Part shown: positions 26,702 through 37,415 of the stretch, piece after piece | Layout: each line of letters starts with the position of its first letter | How positions within the stretch are numbered: position 1 is the stretch's first letter | NCBI GenBank assembly: GCA_021199275.1 | Contig: JAJQIJ010000013.1 | Location: forward strand, 16,913 to 80,912 | DNA: 64,000 nt | Direction of reading: 5' to 3' | Source: Clostridiales bacterium | GTDB lineage: Bacteria > Bacillota > Clostridia > Oscillospirales > Acutalibacteraceae | Notes under the pieces: model-generated | Database searches by the model: none | Seen by the model: the letters and a program-made list of their open reading frames with translations, nothing else | What the model was told of the DNA's origin: nothing | Position numbers and translations under genes: made by a program

Positions 26702-28909
26702 TTACTTTTCACCTGCTAAAAAATTACCCAGCGCACTGTAGCGCCTGCTTTTTTTGTCATTTGACACCATTGACTTTATAGTACTGTCTGCCCCAACAAG
26801 CACCAGCAGATTTTTAGCCCTTGTTATGGCAGTGTAAAATAAATTTCTGTATTGCAGCTTTGGCGGCGCAGCAAGCACCGGCATTACAACAGCGGCAAAT
26901 TCACTGCCCTGGCTTTTATGCACGGTCATTGCATATGCCAGCTCCAGCTCTGCAGCGCTTTCTATTGGGTATACGGCGTCACCCGAATCAAAAGCAACGC
27001 TTATGGTGCCCGCCGCCCTTTCAATTTTTTTAATAATTCCTATGTCACCGTTGAAAACTCCCGCTGAATATTCGCCGAATTTCACCAGTTCAATGTCATA
27101 ATTGTTTTTAACCTGCATAACCTTGTCGCCTTCCCTGAAAACAAAGCCCTTACGCGGCAGTTCGGCCTTTCGCGGCGACTTTGGGTTAAGCGCATTTTGC
27201 AGCAAAATGTTTAAATTTTCACTGCCAAGCGTGCCCTTTCTGCCGGGGCACAGCACCTGAATGTCTGCAATGCTGTCAAAACCATAGCCTGACGGCAGCC
27301 GGGTTTTAACAAGCTCTGTAATTTTCTTTGCCGCAGAGTCAGGCGAAAATTCTTTCATGAAAAAGAAATCTGCCTTTGCATTTTTGTTTGAAATGTCAGG
27401 CATAACGCCCTTTACAACCTTATGCGCATTAGTAACTATAAGACTTTTCTGCGCCTGGCGGAATATTTTTTCAAGTTCCACCACGGTGATTTTTTCACTT
27501 TCAATCAAATCACCCAGCACATTTCCTGCCCCCACAGGCGGCAGCTGGTTTTTATCGCCAACCATTATAAGTCTTGCAGAAAGCGGCAAAGCGTCAAGCA
27601 AGGCGGCAAACAGCGTTATGTCAACCATTGAAAGCTCGTCAACAATAACGGCGTCAGCCTCAAGCGGGTTTTTGCGGTTGTGGGTGAATTTGCAAGCCTG
27701 ACTGTCATCTCCCTTAACCGCTTCAAGCAGGCGGTGAATTGTTTTTGCTTCAAACCCGGTAAGTTCGCTCATGCGCTTGGCGGCGCGCCCGGTTGGGGCG
27801 CATAGCATTACGCCCAGCCCCTTATTTTTCATTAAGGTAATCATAGCCTTAACTGTGGTTGTTTTGCCTGTGCCGGGGCCGCCCGTAAGGATAAGCAGGC
27901 CCTTATTGACCGCCGTTTCTATGGCAAGGCGCTGCTTTTCATCAAATTCTATGCCGTTTACAGTTTCAAAAGCACTTATTTCTTCTTTATAAACGCTGAT
28001 TTGCACGGGCGGGTAATTTGCCATAACCGAAATTCGTTCGGCAACGGCATGTTCGGCGTCATAAATTTCGGGCACAAACAGAAATTCACGCCCGCCAAGC
28101 TCTGCGCTTATCAACGCGCCTGAATCTACTGCGCTGTCTATTGCTATTTCGGCTGCGTCTTCGCCGCATTCAAAATATTCACCAGCGCGTTTGGCAACTG
28201 CGCTGCGCGGCACGCATGTGTGCCCGTTGGAAAGGTTACGCCTGACTATATAAACCACACCGGCGGTGTTTCTGTTTTCAGCCAAATTGTGTGAATGAAC
28301 ATGCGGCGCAATTTCTTCAGCCCTTTCAAAGCTTAGCCCCGAATCGCTTACAAACTGATATGGGTTTTCATTAATAATTTCAAAAGCCCTGCGGTTATAT
28401 GTTTTATATGCCCTTAGCGCCTCGCTTTGAGTCAACCCCAAATCTGTAAGAGACATGATAATTTCGCGCGACTCGGTCTGGGCTTTGAATTCCTTTTGAA
28501 TGGCACCGGCACGCCTGCGCCCGATTTTGTTGACTGCCGCAAGTCTGTCAACGTCGTTTTCAATTACGTCAAACGTATTTGCGCCGAACGCCTCTATTAT
28601 TTTCATAGCCGTGGCTTCGCCCACGCCTTTTATTATGCCGCTTGAAAGATAATGAAAAATTCCGTCTGTGTCCTGCGGTAATGAGTGCTGCAAAAGCTCG
28701 GCGCGAAACTGCCTGCCAAATGCCGGGGAAAAAGACCATTTGCCTTTCAATGCCACACTTTCGCCGTTTGCAAGGCGTGGAAAATTACCAACAACAGTAA
28801 CGGCTTCACCTTCAGACAAAATTTCCATAACCGTAAAGCCGTCTTTATCTTCAAAATAATGAGTTATATTTTCAATAACGCCGTTTATTATTTCAAATTC
28901 TGAGTCCAT
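26702..28909 (-). CDS. recD2: RecD2-type helicase (AAA family, SF1)
   Basis: The 735-aa 5'-3' DNA helicase is not associated with RecBC. The N-terminal part has a helix-hairpin-helix region (GIIKGVGEATAMKIIEAFG, then VNKIGRRRAGAIQKEFK). The motor follows, with Walker A LTGGPGTGKTTT, Walker B DAVIVDELSMVD, motif GDKNQLPPVGAGN, and C-terminal YAMTVHKSQGSEF and YTAITRAK. The length is typical. It probably acts in DNA repair and replication-fork processing. Confidence 0.94.
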   Translation of the reverse strand: MDSEFEIINGVIENITHYFEDKDGFTVMEILSEGEAVTVVGNFPRLANGESVALKGKWSFSPAFGRQFRAELLQHSLPQDTDGIFHYLSSGIIKGVGEATAMKIIEAFGANTFDVIENDVDRLAAVNKIGRRRAGAIQKEFKAQTESREIIMSLTDLGLTQSEALRAYKTYNRRAFEIINENPYQFVSDSGLSFERAEEIAPHVHSHNLAENRNTAGVVYIVRRNLSNGHTCVPRSAVAKRAGEYFECGEDAAEIAIDSAVDSGALISAELGGREFLFVPEIYDAEHAVAERISVMANYPPVQISVYKEEISAFETVNGIEFDEKQRLAIETAVNKGLLILTGGPGTGKTTTVKAMITLMKNKGLGVMLCAPTGRAAKRMSELTGFEAKTIHRLLEAVKGDDSQACKFTHNRKNPLEADAVIVDELSMVDITLFAALLDALPLSARLIMVGDKNQLPPVGAGNVLGDLIESEKITVVELEKIFRQAQKSLIVTNAHKVVKGVMPDISNKNAKADFFFMKEFSPDSAAKKITELVKTRLPSGYGFDSIADIQVLCPGRKGTLGSENLNILLQNALNPKSPRKAELPRKGFVFREGDKVMQVKNNYDIELVKFGEYSAGVFNGDIGIIKKIERAAGTISVAFDSGDAVYPIESAAELELAYAMTVHKSQGSEFAAVVMPVLAAPPKLQYRNLFYTAITRAKNLLVLVGADSTIKSMVSNDKKSRRYSALGNFLAGEK

Positions 28910-28933
28910 TTTAACACACCCGGAAAAACCAGT

Positions 28934-28969
28934 AAAAAAGCAGACAAGGATTTAATCCCTGCCTGCTTT
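28934..28969 (-). terminator. Terminator of tuf
   Basis: On the minus strand GCAGgCAGGGAT and ATCCTTGtCTGC pair and are followed by six T, just after the tuf stop. Confidence 0.9.
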
Positions 28970-28982
28970 AATGATTAACAAA

Positions 28983-30179
28983 TTACTCGTTAATAGCCGT
29001 TACAACGCCTGAACCAACTGTTCTGCCGCCTTCACGAATAGCAAAACGAAGTCCTTCTTCAATAGCGATAGGAGTAATGAGTTCAACATTCATAAGAACG
29101 TTGTCGCCGGGCATGCACATTTCAACGCCGTCCGGCAGGCTGATTACGCCTGTAACGTCAGTTGTTCTGAAATAGAACTGCGGGCGATAGTTGTTGAAAA
29201 ACGGTGTGTGACGGCCGCCTTCATCTTTGCTCAGTACATAAACCTGGCCTGAAAACTTGGTGTGCGGGTGAATTGAACCCGGCTTTGCAAGTACCTGGCC
29301 TCTTTCAATGTCAGACCTTTGAACACCGCGAAGCAGACAGCCGATATTGTCGCCGGCTTCAGCATAGTCAAGAATCTTGCGGAACATTTCAATGCCTGTG
29401 CACACTGTTTTGTCAATTTCGTCTTTAAGACCAACGATTTCAACCTCTTCGCCCATCTTGAGCTGGCCACGCTCTACCCTACCGGTGGCAACTGTGCCGC
29501 GGCCTGTGATTGTGAACACGTCTTCAACAGGCATAAGGAAAGGCAGGTCGGCCTTACGGTCAGGTGTGGGGATATATTCGTCAACAGCATCAAGCAGTTC
29601 CTGAATGCAGGCGCATGCAGGGTCGTCATTAGAAGTGGCTTCAAGAGCTTTAAGAGCAGAGCCCTTGATAATCGGGATTTCGTCGCCCGGGAATTCATAT
29701 TCGTCAAGCGTTTCACGAATTTCCATTTCAACAAGTTCAAGCAGCTCTTCGTCGTCAACCTGGTCAACCTTATTCATAAATACAATGATGTAAGACACGC
29801 CAACCTGGCGGGCAAGAAGCAGGTGCTCTTTAGTCTGAGCCATGGGGCCGTCTGTTGAAGCAATAACAAGAATTGCACCGTCCATCTGAGCAGCGCCGGT
29901 AATCATGTTTTTGATGTAGTCGGCGTGGCCGGGGCAGTCAACGTGCGCATAGTGGCGCTTGTCTGTTTCATATTCAACGTGAGCTGTGTTGATTGTAATT
30001 CCGCGTTCCCTTTCTTCGGGAGCCTTGTCAATGTCAGCATAGTCTTCAAACTTAGCATAGCCCTTGTTTGCAAGATATTTTGTAATAGCTGCCGTAAGGG
30101 TTGTCTTGCCATGGTCAACGTGACCGATTGTGCCGATATTAACATGTGGTTTTGAACGGTTAAATTTTTCTTTTGCCAT
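28983..30179 (-). CDS. tuf: Elongation factor Tu
   Basis: This GTPase brings aminoacyl-tRNA to the ribosome. The 398-aa protein has G1 GHVDHGKT, the switch region with RGITI, G3 DCPGHADY and G4 [15 protein letters not shown] lies before the ATG. Codon choice is strongly biased, as expected for a highly expressed gene. It is the last gene of the str cluster, with an extra promoter in front and a strong terminator behind. Confidence 0.98.
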   Translation of the reverse strand: MAKEKFNRSKPHVNIGTIGHVDHGKTTLTAAITKYLANKGYAKFEDYADIDKAPEERERGITINTAHVEYETDKRHYAHVDCPGHADYIKNMITGAAQMDGAILVIASTDGPMAQTKEHLLLARQVGVSYIIVFMNKVDQVDDEELLELVEMEIRETLDEYEFPGDEIPIIKGSALKALEATSNDDPACACIQELLDAVDEYIPTPDRKADLPFLMPVEDVFTITGRGTVATGRVERGQLKMGEEVEIVGLKDEIDKTVCTGIEMFRKILDYAEAGDNIGCLLRGVQRSDIERGQVLAKPGSIHPHTKFSGQVYVLSKDEGGRHTPFFNNYRPQFYFRTTDVTGVISLPDGVEMCMPGDNVLMNVELITPIAIEEGLRFAIREGGRTVGSGVVTAINE

Positions 30180-30223
30180 TGGTTTTTCCTCCTTAAATTT
30201 ACGATGCTAAAACCATTAGTTTT

Positions 30224-30252
30224 ATTTTAGCAAAGCCTTGATGAAATATCAA
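30224..30252 (-). promoter_or_regulatory. Separate promoter for tuf
   Basis: TTGATA and TAAAAT are 17 bases apart in the 110-base gap between fusA and tuf, allowing extra tuf transcription. Confidence 0.6.
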
Positions 30253-30289
30253 GTATTTTTATTAATTTATTTTTAAATCAGCTCTTTTT

Positions 30290-32383
30290 TCAGGCTTTTT
30301 TGGTTCTTTGCGTAATAATTCCTTCTGAAATTGATTTCGGCACCTGCTCATACCCGTCAGGTTCCATGGTGTATTGTCCCCTGCCCTGCGTCTTTGAACG
30401 CAGGTCGTTAACATAGCCGAACATTTCTGAAAGCGGCACGCGGGCGTTAATCTGCTTTGCACCGGAACGGTCTTCCATGCCCTGAATTTGCCCACGGCGT
30501 GAATTCAAGTCGCCTATTACGTCGCCCATGTATTCTTCCGGAACTATAACAACAACTTTCATCATGGGCTCAAGAATAACAGCGTCTGCTTTCTTTGCGG
30601 CGTCTTTAAACGCCATGGAGCCCGCTATTTTAAACGCCATGTCTGACGAGTCGACTTCATGGTATGACCCGTCGTAAAGCTCGACTTTAATGTCAACCAT
30701 TTGGTAACCCGCAAGCACGCCGCTCTTCATAGCGCCCTGAATGCCTGCATCAACAGCAGGAATATATTCCTTTGGAATTGCGCCGCCGACTATGGAATTA
30801 ACAAATTCATAACCCTTGCCGATTCCGTTTTCATCAACATTCGGGAATATCCTGATTTTAACATGGCCGTATTGCCCGGCACCGCCTGACTGGCGCTTAT
30901 ATTTGGTGTCAGACATTGCTTCCTGCCTGATGGTTTCTTTATAAGCAACCTGCGGCGCGCCGACATTGGCTTCAACCTTGAATTCACGCAGCATTCTGTC
31001 TACAATAATTTCAAGGTGCAGCTCGCCCATGCCTGCTATAATTGTTTGGCCTGTTTCTTCATCTGTGTAAGCCCTGAAAGTCGGGTCTTCTTCGGCAAGC
31101 TTGGAAAGAGCTATGCCCATTTTTTCCTGCCCGGCCTTCGTTTTGGGCTCAATTGCAACGTGAATAACAGGGTCCGGGAAATTCATTGATTCCAAAATAA
31201 TCGGGGCGTTTTCAGCACACAGCGTGTCGCCGGTGGTGGTGTTTTTAAGCCCAACCGCAGCGGCTATGTCGCCCGCATAAACGGTTTCAATATCTTCCCT
31301 GTGGTTTGAATGCATCTGTAAAATGCGGCCCATTCTTTCACGCTGGCGTTTAACGGAATTGTAAACCTGTGTGCCGGCGTTAAGCGTGCCTGAATATACG
31401 CGGAAAAAGCAGATTTTACCGACAAACGGGTCAGTCGCAATCTTGAAAGCAAGAGCTGAAAACGGCTCTGAATCAGATGAATGGCGCGCTTCCTCTTCGT
31501 CTGTGTCGGGGTTGACGCCTTTTATAGACTCAACATCAGTCGGTGCCGGCATATAGTCAACTATGGCGTCAAGCAGCGGCTGAACGCCCTTGTTTCTGTA
31601 AGATGTGCCGCAGGTAATCGGCACCATTTTGCCGTCACAGGTGGCTTTTCTTATGGTTTTTTTAATTTCGTCGGCAGTGATTTCTTCGCCTTCAAAATAT
31701 TTTTCCATAAGCGCTTCGTCCTGCTCCGCTACTGCTTCAATAAGCTTTTCGCGGTATTCCTCTGCCATTTCTTCCATTTCAGCCGGAATTGGCTCGTGGC
31801 GAACGTCGTTGCCCAGGTCGTCATAATAGATTTCAGCGTCCATAGCAACTAAATCTATTATGCCTTTAAACGTGTTTTCAGCACCTATGGGCAGCTGAAT
31901 CGGCACGGCGTTGCATTTAAATCTTTCTTTTACCATTTTAAGAACATTATAAAAGTCTGCGCCTATAATGTCCATTTTGTTGACATAAATCATTCTCGGA
32001 ACATTGTATTCGTCTGCCTGGCGCCAAACGGTTTCAGACTGGGGCTCAACGCCGCCCTTGGCACAGAGGACTGTTACAGAACCGTCAAGCACGCGCAGAG
32101 AACGCTGAACTTCAACAGTGAAATCAACGTGCCCAGGGGTGTCGATTATGTTAATTCTGTGGTTTTTCCAAAAGCAGGTTGTTGCCGCAGAGGTTATTGT
32201 AATGCCCCTTTCCTGCTCCTGCTCCATCCAGTCCATTGTCGCAGTTCCTTCATGAGTTTCACCGATTTTATAGTTAATGCCGGTATAATAAAGAATTCTT
32301 TCAGTGGTGGTTGTCTTACCTGCGTCAATGTGTGCCATGATTCCGATATTTCTTGTCTTTTCAAGAGATACTTTTCTTGGCAT
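30290..32383 (-). CDS. fusA: Elongation factor G
   Basis: This translocation GTPase has 697 aa. It opens [21 protein letters not shown] (G1), then DTPGHVDF (G3) and NKMDIIGAD (G4). The C-terminal domains IV-V ([26 protein letters not shown]) are complete. It has the AGGAGG ribosome site. Third gene of the str operon; length and motifs are ordinary. Confidence 0.98.
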   Translation of the reverse strand: MPRKVSLEKTRNIGIMAHIDAGKTTTTERILYYTGINYKIGETHEGTATMDWMEQEQERGITITSAATTCFWKNHRINIIDTPGHVDFTVEVQRSLRVLDGSVTVLCAKGGVEPQSETVWRQADEYNVPRMIYVNKMDIIGADFYNVLKMVKERFKCNAVPIQLPIGAENTFKGIIDLVAMDAEIYYDDLGNDVRHEPIPAEMEEMAEEYREKLIEAVAEQDEALMEKYFEGEEITADEIKKTIRKATCDGKMVPITCGTSYRNKGVQPLLDAIVDYMPAPTDVESIKGVNPDTDEEEARHSSDSEPFSALAFKIATDPFVGKICFFRVYSGTLNAGTQVYNSVKRQRERMGRILQMHSNHREDIETVYAGDIAAAVGLKNTTTGDTLCAENAPIILESMNFPDPVIHVAIEPKTKAGQEKMGIALSKLAEEDPTFRAYTDEETGQTIIAGMGELHLEIIVDRMLREFKVEANVGAPQVAYKETIRQEAMSDTKYKRQSGGAGQYGHVKIRIFPNVDENGIGKGYEFVNSIVGGAIPKEYIPAVDAGIQGAMKSGVLAGYQMVDIKVELYDGSYHEVDSSDMAFKIAGSMAFKDAAKKADAVILEPMMKVVVIVPEEYMGDVIGDLNSRRGQIQGMEDRSGAKQINARVPLSEMFGYVNDLRSKTQGRGQYTMEPDGYEQVPKSISEGIITQRTKKA

Positions 32384-32408
32384 AATATCCTCCTAAAAAC
32401 CAAAAGGT

Positions 32409-32879
32409 TTAATACCTGAAGTGTGCAAACGCCTTGTTTGCCTCTGCCATCTTGTGCGTGTCTTCGCACTTTTTAACAGCGCCGCCGGTTTTCTTGGCAG
32501 CGTCCATAATTTCAGCAGCAAGACGTTCCTTCATAGTCCTCTCTGAGCGCTGGCGCGCATATGCGGTTATCCAGCGCAGGCCTAAAGTCTGGCGCCTTGC
32601 CGGGCGCACTTCAAGCGGAACCTGATACGTTGCACCGCCGACGCGGCGGGCTTTAACTTCAAGAACAGGCATAACGTTTTCCATGGCTTGTTCAAATGTT
32701 TCAAGCGGGTCGTTACCTGTTTTTTCATTGATGATTTCAAAAGCGCCGTACACTATTTTCTGTGCAACGCCTTTTTTTCCGTCATACATAACGTTGTTTA
32801 TGAGCCGAGTTACAAGCTTTGAATTGTAAAGCGGGTCAGCTAAAACGTCACGCTTAGCGATTTGGCCTCTTCTTGGCAT
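32409..32879 (-). CDS. rpsG: 30S ribosomal protein S7
   Basis: The 156-aa protein has the S7 opening [27 protein letters not shown], and [28 protein letters not shown] in the middle. It binds the 3' major domain of 16S rRNA and starts head assembly; in other bacteria it can repress its own operon. GGAGGG precedes the ATG. Confidence 0.98.
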   Translation of the reverse strand: MPRRGQIAKRDVLADPLYNSKLVTRLINNVMYDGKKGVAQKIVYGAFEIINEKTGNDPLETFEQAMENVMPVLEVKARRVGGATYQVPLEVRPARRQTLGLRWITAYARQRSERTMKERLAAEIMDAAKKTGGAVKKCEDTHKMAEANKAFAHFRY

Positions 32880-33011
32880 CTTCGCTTCCCTCCTTCATAA
32901 TAATGAGTTCATCGGTACTCGAGTTTTCCCGTGGAGTCAACAAGTAGGTCACACGCTTTTATATTAATAAAAGGGCATAAACTATTGTTTTTCCATAAGA
33001 ATCGGCCGCAA

Positions 33012-33434
33012 TTATTTTTTAGCAGCCTTGGGCCTTTTAGCGCCGTATTTTGAACGCGCCTGCATTCTGCCCGTAACGCCCTGGGCGTCAAGCGTTCCGC
33101 GGATTATGTGGTAACGCACGCCGGGCAAATCCCTAACACGACCGCCGCGTACCATGACAACGGAGTGTTCCTGCAGATTGTGGCCTATTCCCGGAATATA
33201 CGCAGTTACTTCCATGCCGTTGGTAAGGCGAACACGCGCAACTTTGCGCAGCGCAGAATTAGGCTTTTTGGGCGTGGTTGTTTTAACGGCAGTGCACACG
33301 CCGCGCTTTTGGGGTGAATTGTTGTTGTTTACAACATTCTTTTTTGTGTTAAGGCTTTTTAAAAGAGCGGGTGCCTTTGCTTTCTTTTCAACCGTCTTGC
33401 GCCCTGTTCTGACTAATTGGTTAAAGGTTGGCAA
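33012..33434 (-). CDS. rpsL: 30S ribosomal protein S12
   Basis: The 140-aa decoding-centre protein has the S12 core [20 protein letters not shown] and [29 protein letters not shown]. The Lys positions linked to streptomycin response elsewhere (in TPKKPNS and [12 protein letters not shown]) look wild type. The start codon is TTG at 33434, with AGGAG 8 bases upstream; no nearby ATG fits. First gene of the str operon. Confidence 0.96.
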   Translation of the reverse strand: MPTFNQLVRTGRKTVEKKAKAPALLKSLNTKKNVVNNNNSPQKRGVCTAVKTTTPKKPNSALRKVARVRLTNGMEVTAYIPGIGHNLQEHSVVMVRGGRVRDLPGVRYHIIRGTLDAQGVTGRMQARSKYGAKRPKAAKK

Positions 33435-33568
33435 TAGTTTATCTCCTTTCTGAATTATTTTTACGAATTGCTTCGTTATGAGACGCCGCGCCGGGGCTCT
33501 GCCCGAAACGGCTGCCTGCCATGTTTAAAAGTGCAGCCTGAGTTCATTTCAAGTTCACACAAAATAGC

Positions 33569-33598
33569 ATTATATCACTCTGAGGCGCTGTTTGTCAA
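33569..33598 (-). promoter_or_regulatory. Promoter of rpsL-rpsG-fusA
   Basis: TTGACA and TATAAT are 18 bases apart. The -35 lies inside the last codons of rpoC and the -10 overlaps the gene boundary, so the str operon can start independently of rpoBC. No L7Ae-type gene, often found here in Firmicutes, is present in 33435-33574. Confidence 0.8.
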
Positions 33599-36500
33599 TA
33601 GTTGTTGTAATTGTTCTAAACTTAAAATTTCCTCTGTGCCCTCTGCTGAAAAATAGCTGGGTATCGCGTCAACTTCGCGGAACACGTCCATTCCGGTGCC
33701 GGCAGGAACAAGCTTGCCTATAATGACATTTTCTTTAAGCCCTATAAGCGGGTCAACCTTGCCCCTTATTGCGGCGTCTGTAAGAACCCTGGTGGTTTCC
33801 TGGAACGACGCGGCAGACAGGAATGAATCTGTTGCAAGAGACGCCTTTGTTATGCCCATAAGCAGCGGTGTGTATTCGGCTTTTTTAAGCCCTGATTCAC
33901 CCGCGGCAATTCTTTTGTCTATTTCGTCGTTTGCTTCGTCAACCGCGCTCACGTCAACCATGGTGCCTTCAACAAGGTTTGTGTCGCCGCTGTCTTTTAC
34001 ATTGCATTTCTTAAGCATCTGGCGAACTATAACTTCAATATGCTTGTCGTTAATGTCAACACCCTGTGTGCGGTATGCAAACTGAACTTCCCTTATAAGA
34101 TAGTTGTAAACGGCCTCTTCGCCGAGTATTGCAAGCACATCGTGCGGGTTTTTTGCACCATAGGTCAGCTCGTCGCCCTTTTTAACCTGGGCGCCTTCAA
34201 CAATGTTTTCGTGCAGCCTGAAACCGTAAGGAATAAGATATTTCTTTTCTTCAAGCGTTTCAAGGTTGGTTATAACAACATGGTTTGACTTTTTGATTTC
34301 CTCAAACCTTACCACGCCGTCAATTTCCGCAAGAATTGCATATTGCTTCGGCTTTCTGGCTTCAAACAGCTCTTCAACACGCGGCAGACCCTGGGTGATA
34401 TCTTCGCCGCCGGCAATACCGCCGGTGTGGAATGTTCTCATTGTAAGCTGCGTGCCGGGCTCGCCTATTGACTGCGCCGCAATTATGCCGACTGCCTCGC
34501 CGACCTGCACGGGCTCGTTAAACGCAAGGTTTGAGCCATAGCATTTGCGGCAAACGCCGTGTCTTGCCTTACATGTGATAAGCGAACGAATTTTAACCTC
34601 TTTAATTCCGGCTGCAATAATTTTTTCAGCTTTTTCAGCGGTAATCATTTCGTCTGTTTCGGCAATAACTTCACCGGTTTCAGGGTGCAGCACGTCATAA
34701 AGCGGGTATCTGCCAACAAGCCTTTCATACAGCGATTCAAGCTCGCGGTTGCCGTCCATTATAGCTTTTACAACAATGCCGTCTTTGCAGCCGCAGTCAT
34801 TGTCGCGAATGATAACGTCCTGTGAAACATCAACCAGGCGGCGGGTCAGATAACCGGAGTCTGCTGTGCGCAGCGCCGTGTCGGCAAGGCCCTTGCGCGC
34901 GCCCCTTGATGAAATGAAATATTCCAAAATGTTGAGCCCCTCGCGGTAATTGGCGCGAATCGGAATTTCAATGGTCTTACCTGCGGTGTTGGCTATAAGG
35001 CCCCTCATGCCGGCAAGCTGGCGAAGCTGCGCAGTGCTGCCGCGCGCGCCGGAATCAACCATCATGTGAATCGGGTTGTGCGTTCCGTCAAAATTGGAAG
35101 TCAGCTCTTTCGTTACCTTGTCCGTGCAGTCTTCCCATGCTTTTATGACAGCTGACGAACGCTCTTCATTTGTAATAAGGCCGTAATTGTAATTAAGTGT
35201 AATTTCATCAACCTTTTTTTCGGCTTCGTCAAGATATGCTTTCTTGGCGTCCGGAATAAGCGCGTCGCAAACTGCAACCGTGGTGCCGGACACCGTTGAA
35301 TATTTATAGCCCTGCGCTTTAATTTCGTCAAGCGCAATGGAAGCCACCGAAACGCCGTGCACGGAAATCAGCTTGTCAACAATTTTACCAAGCTGGCTCT
35401 TTTTGACAACAAAGTCAATTTCAAGCTTGAAAAGATTTTCTTCCTTTGTGCGGTCAACAAAGCCAAGGTCTTGCGGAATTGGGTTGTTGAATATAACGCG
35501 GCCTATTGTTGTGGTAATTATTTTGCTTTTTTCTTCACCGTTTATTTCTTTGGTTACACGCAGCCTTATGGGCGAATGCATGCCCAAAGTGCCCTCTTGG
35601 TAAGCCATTACGGCTTCATCTTTATCTCTGTATATATTATACGATTTATATATGCCGTATTGCTGAGACAGCATGCTGTCGCATTCGTCGCAAAGCAAAT
35701 CTGCAATCGAAAGCTTTGCGGCGCTTGTTTTCTTTAAAACTTCTGCAAGCGAAAGCTCGTTTGTGCGCGCTTCATCTGTAAAGAATTTCGGCTGACCCAC
35801 TTCGCCCTCTTTAACCATGGTAAGGTAATAAGAGCCTATTACCATGTCTTGAGTCGGAACTGTTACCGGCTTGCCGTCAGACGGCTTTAAAAGGTTGTTT
35901 GCGGCAAGCATAAGCATGCGTGCCTCTGCCTGAGCTTCAGCCGAAAGCGGCACATGCACTGCCATTTGGTCTCCGTCAAAGTCGGCGTTAAACGCCGTGC
36001 ATGCCAGCGGGTGCAGTTTTATTGCCCTGCCCTCTACCAGCACCGGCTCAAATGCCTGAATACCCAGGCGGTGAAGCGTGGGTGCGCGGTTAAGCATAAC
36101 CGGGTGGTCTTTAATAACAACCTCAAGCGCGTCCCAAACAGCCGGGTTGGTGGCTCTTTCAACCATTTTTCTGGCAGATTTAATGTTTGAAGCATAGCCT
36201 GTTTCAACAAGTCTTTTCATGACAAACGGCTTGAAAAGCTCTATTGCCATTTCTTTAGGCAGGCCGCACTGGTGCATTTTGAGTTCAGGCCCTACTACTA
36301 TAACCGAACGCCCGGAATAGTCAACACGCTTGCCAAGCAGGTTCTGGCGGAAACGCCCCTGCTTACCCTTAAGCATATCAGACAGTGATTTGAGCGGGCG
36401 GTTATTAGGCCCTGTAACCGGCCTGCCGCGCCGGCCGTTGTCAATCAGTGCGTCAACGGCTTCCTGCAGCATTCTCTTTTCATTTCTTATAATGATTTCC

Positions 36501-37330
36501 GGCGCGCCGAGCTCAAGCAGCCTCTTGAGTCTGTTGTTTCTGTTTATTACACGCCTGTAAAGGTCGTTTAAATCTGACGTGGCGAAACGCCCGCCGTCAA
36601 GCTGCACCATGGGGCGAATGTCCGGCGGAATTACCGGAATTACGTCAAGTATCATCCATTCAAGCTTGTTCTTGCTGCGGTAAAATGCGTCAACAACGTC
36701 AAGCCTTTTAAGCAGGCGCACGCGCTTTTGCCCCGTTGCGGTTTCAAGCTCTTCCACAAGCTCGTCTTTGAGCTTTTCAATGTCTATATCCTGCAACAGC
36801 TTTTTTATTGCTTCTGCACCCATGCCTGCGTCAAAGTCGTCTTCATACCTTTCACGCATTTCGGCATATTCTTTTTCATTTAAAATCTGCATTTTTTCAA
36901 GCGGTGTTTCGCCGGGGTCAGTTACAATGTAAAGCGCAAAATACAGCACTTTTTCAAGGTAACGCGGGCTTATGTCAAGCACAAGGCCAAGCCTGCTGGG
37001 TATTCCTTTAAAATACCATATATGCGACACGGGCGCGGCAAGCTCAATGTGCCCCATTCTTTCACGGCGCACCTTTGAGCGCGTTATTTCAACGCCGCAG
37101 CGTTCGCACACCTTGCCCCTGTAGCGTATTCTTTTATATTTACCGCAGTGGCATTCCCAGTCCTTTACAGGGCCGAAAATCTTTTCGCAAAACAGCCCGT
37201 CGCGTTCCGGCTTGAGCGTTCTGTAATTTATAGTTTCCGGCTTTGTTACTTCCCCATAAGACCATTTGCGAATCTGTTCCGGGGACGCAAGCCCTATTCT
37301 TATTGATTTGAATTCATTATTTTCTGCCAT
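33575..37330 (-). CDS. rpoC: RNA polymerase beta' subunit
   Basis: The 1251-aa catalytic subunit has the N-terminal zinc cysteines ([22 protein letters not shown]), the absolutely conserved [16 protein letters not shown] that holds the catalytic magnesium, and the second zinc site ([13 protein letters not shown]). The length matches Clostridia. It follows rpoB by 85 bases with an AAGGAG site. Confidence 0.98.
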   Translation of the reverse strand: MAENNEFKSIRIGLASPEQIRKWSYGEVTKPETINYRTLKPERDGLFCEKIFGPVKDWECHCGKYKRIRYRGKVCERCGVEITRSKVRRERMGHIELAAPVSHIWYFKGIPSRLGLVLDISPRYLEKVLYFALYIVTDPGETPLEKMQILNEKEYAEMRERYEDDFDAGMGAEAIKKLLQDIDIEKLKDELVEELETATGQKRVRLLKRLDVVDAFYRSKNKLEWMILDVIPVIPPDIRPMVQLDGGRFATSDLNDLYRRVINRNNRLKRLLELGAPEIIIRNEKRMLQEAVDALIDNGRRGRPVTGPNNRPLKSLSDMLKGKQGRFRQNLLGKRVDYSGRSVIVVGPELKMHQCGLPKEMAIELFKPFVMKRLVETGYASNIKSARKMVERATNPAVWDALEVVIKDHPVMLNRAPTLHRLGIQAFEPVLVEGRAIKLHPLACTAFNADFDGDQMAVHVPLSAEAQAEARMLMLAANNLLKPSDGKPVTVPTQDMVIGSYYLTMVKEGEVGQPKFFTDEARTNELSLAEVLKKTSAAKLSIADLLCDECDSMLSQQYGIYKSYNIYRDKDEAVMAYQEGTLGMHSPIRLRVTKEINGEEKSKIITTTIGRVIFNNPIPQDLGFVDRTKEENLFKLEIDFVVKKSQLGKIVDKLISVHGVSVASIALDEIKAQGYKYSTVSGTTVAVCDALIPDAKKAYLDEAEKKVDEITLNYNYGLITNEERSSAVIKAWEDCTDKVTKELTSNFDGTHNPIHMMVDSGARGSTAQLRQLAGMRGLIANTAGKTIEIPIRANYREGLNILEYFISSRGARKGLADTALRTADSGYLTRRLVDVSQDVIIRDNDCGCKDGIVVKAIMDGNRELESLYERLVGRYPLYDVLHPETGEVIAETDEMITAEKAEKIIAAGIKEVKIRSLITCKARHGVCRKCYGSNLAFNEPVQVGEAVGIIAAQSIGEPGTQLTMRTFHTGGIAGGEDITQGLPRVEELFEARKPKQYAILAEIDGVVRFEEIKKSNHVVITNLETLEEKKYLIPYGFRLHENIVEGAQVKKGDELTYGAKNPHDVLAILGEEAVYNYLIREVQFAYRTQGVDINDKHIEVIVRQMLKKCNVKDSGDTNLVEGTMVDVSAVDEANDEIDKRIAAGESGLKKAEYTPLLMGITKASLATDSFLSAASFQETTRVLTDAAIRGKVDPLIGLKENVIIGKLVPAGTGMDVFREVDAIPSYFSAEGTEEILSLEQLQQLLTNSASE

Positions 37331-37415
37331 TGGAAGCGCTCCTTTTTGTTTTGATTTTTAACCTCTTGTGAAAGCCTTTGCCTTAAGCTGCCGGGCCCCA
37401 TGCCCGGGCATTTTC

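Noticed and set aside
29319-29858. 179-aa plus-strand ORF inside tuf
   Set aside because: It is an antisense shadow of a highly biased gene; no ribosome site or family match.
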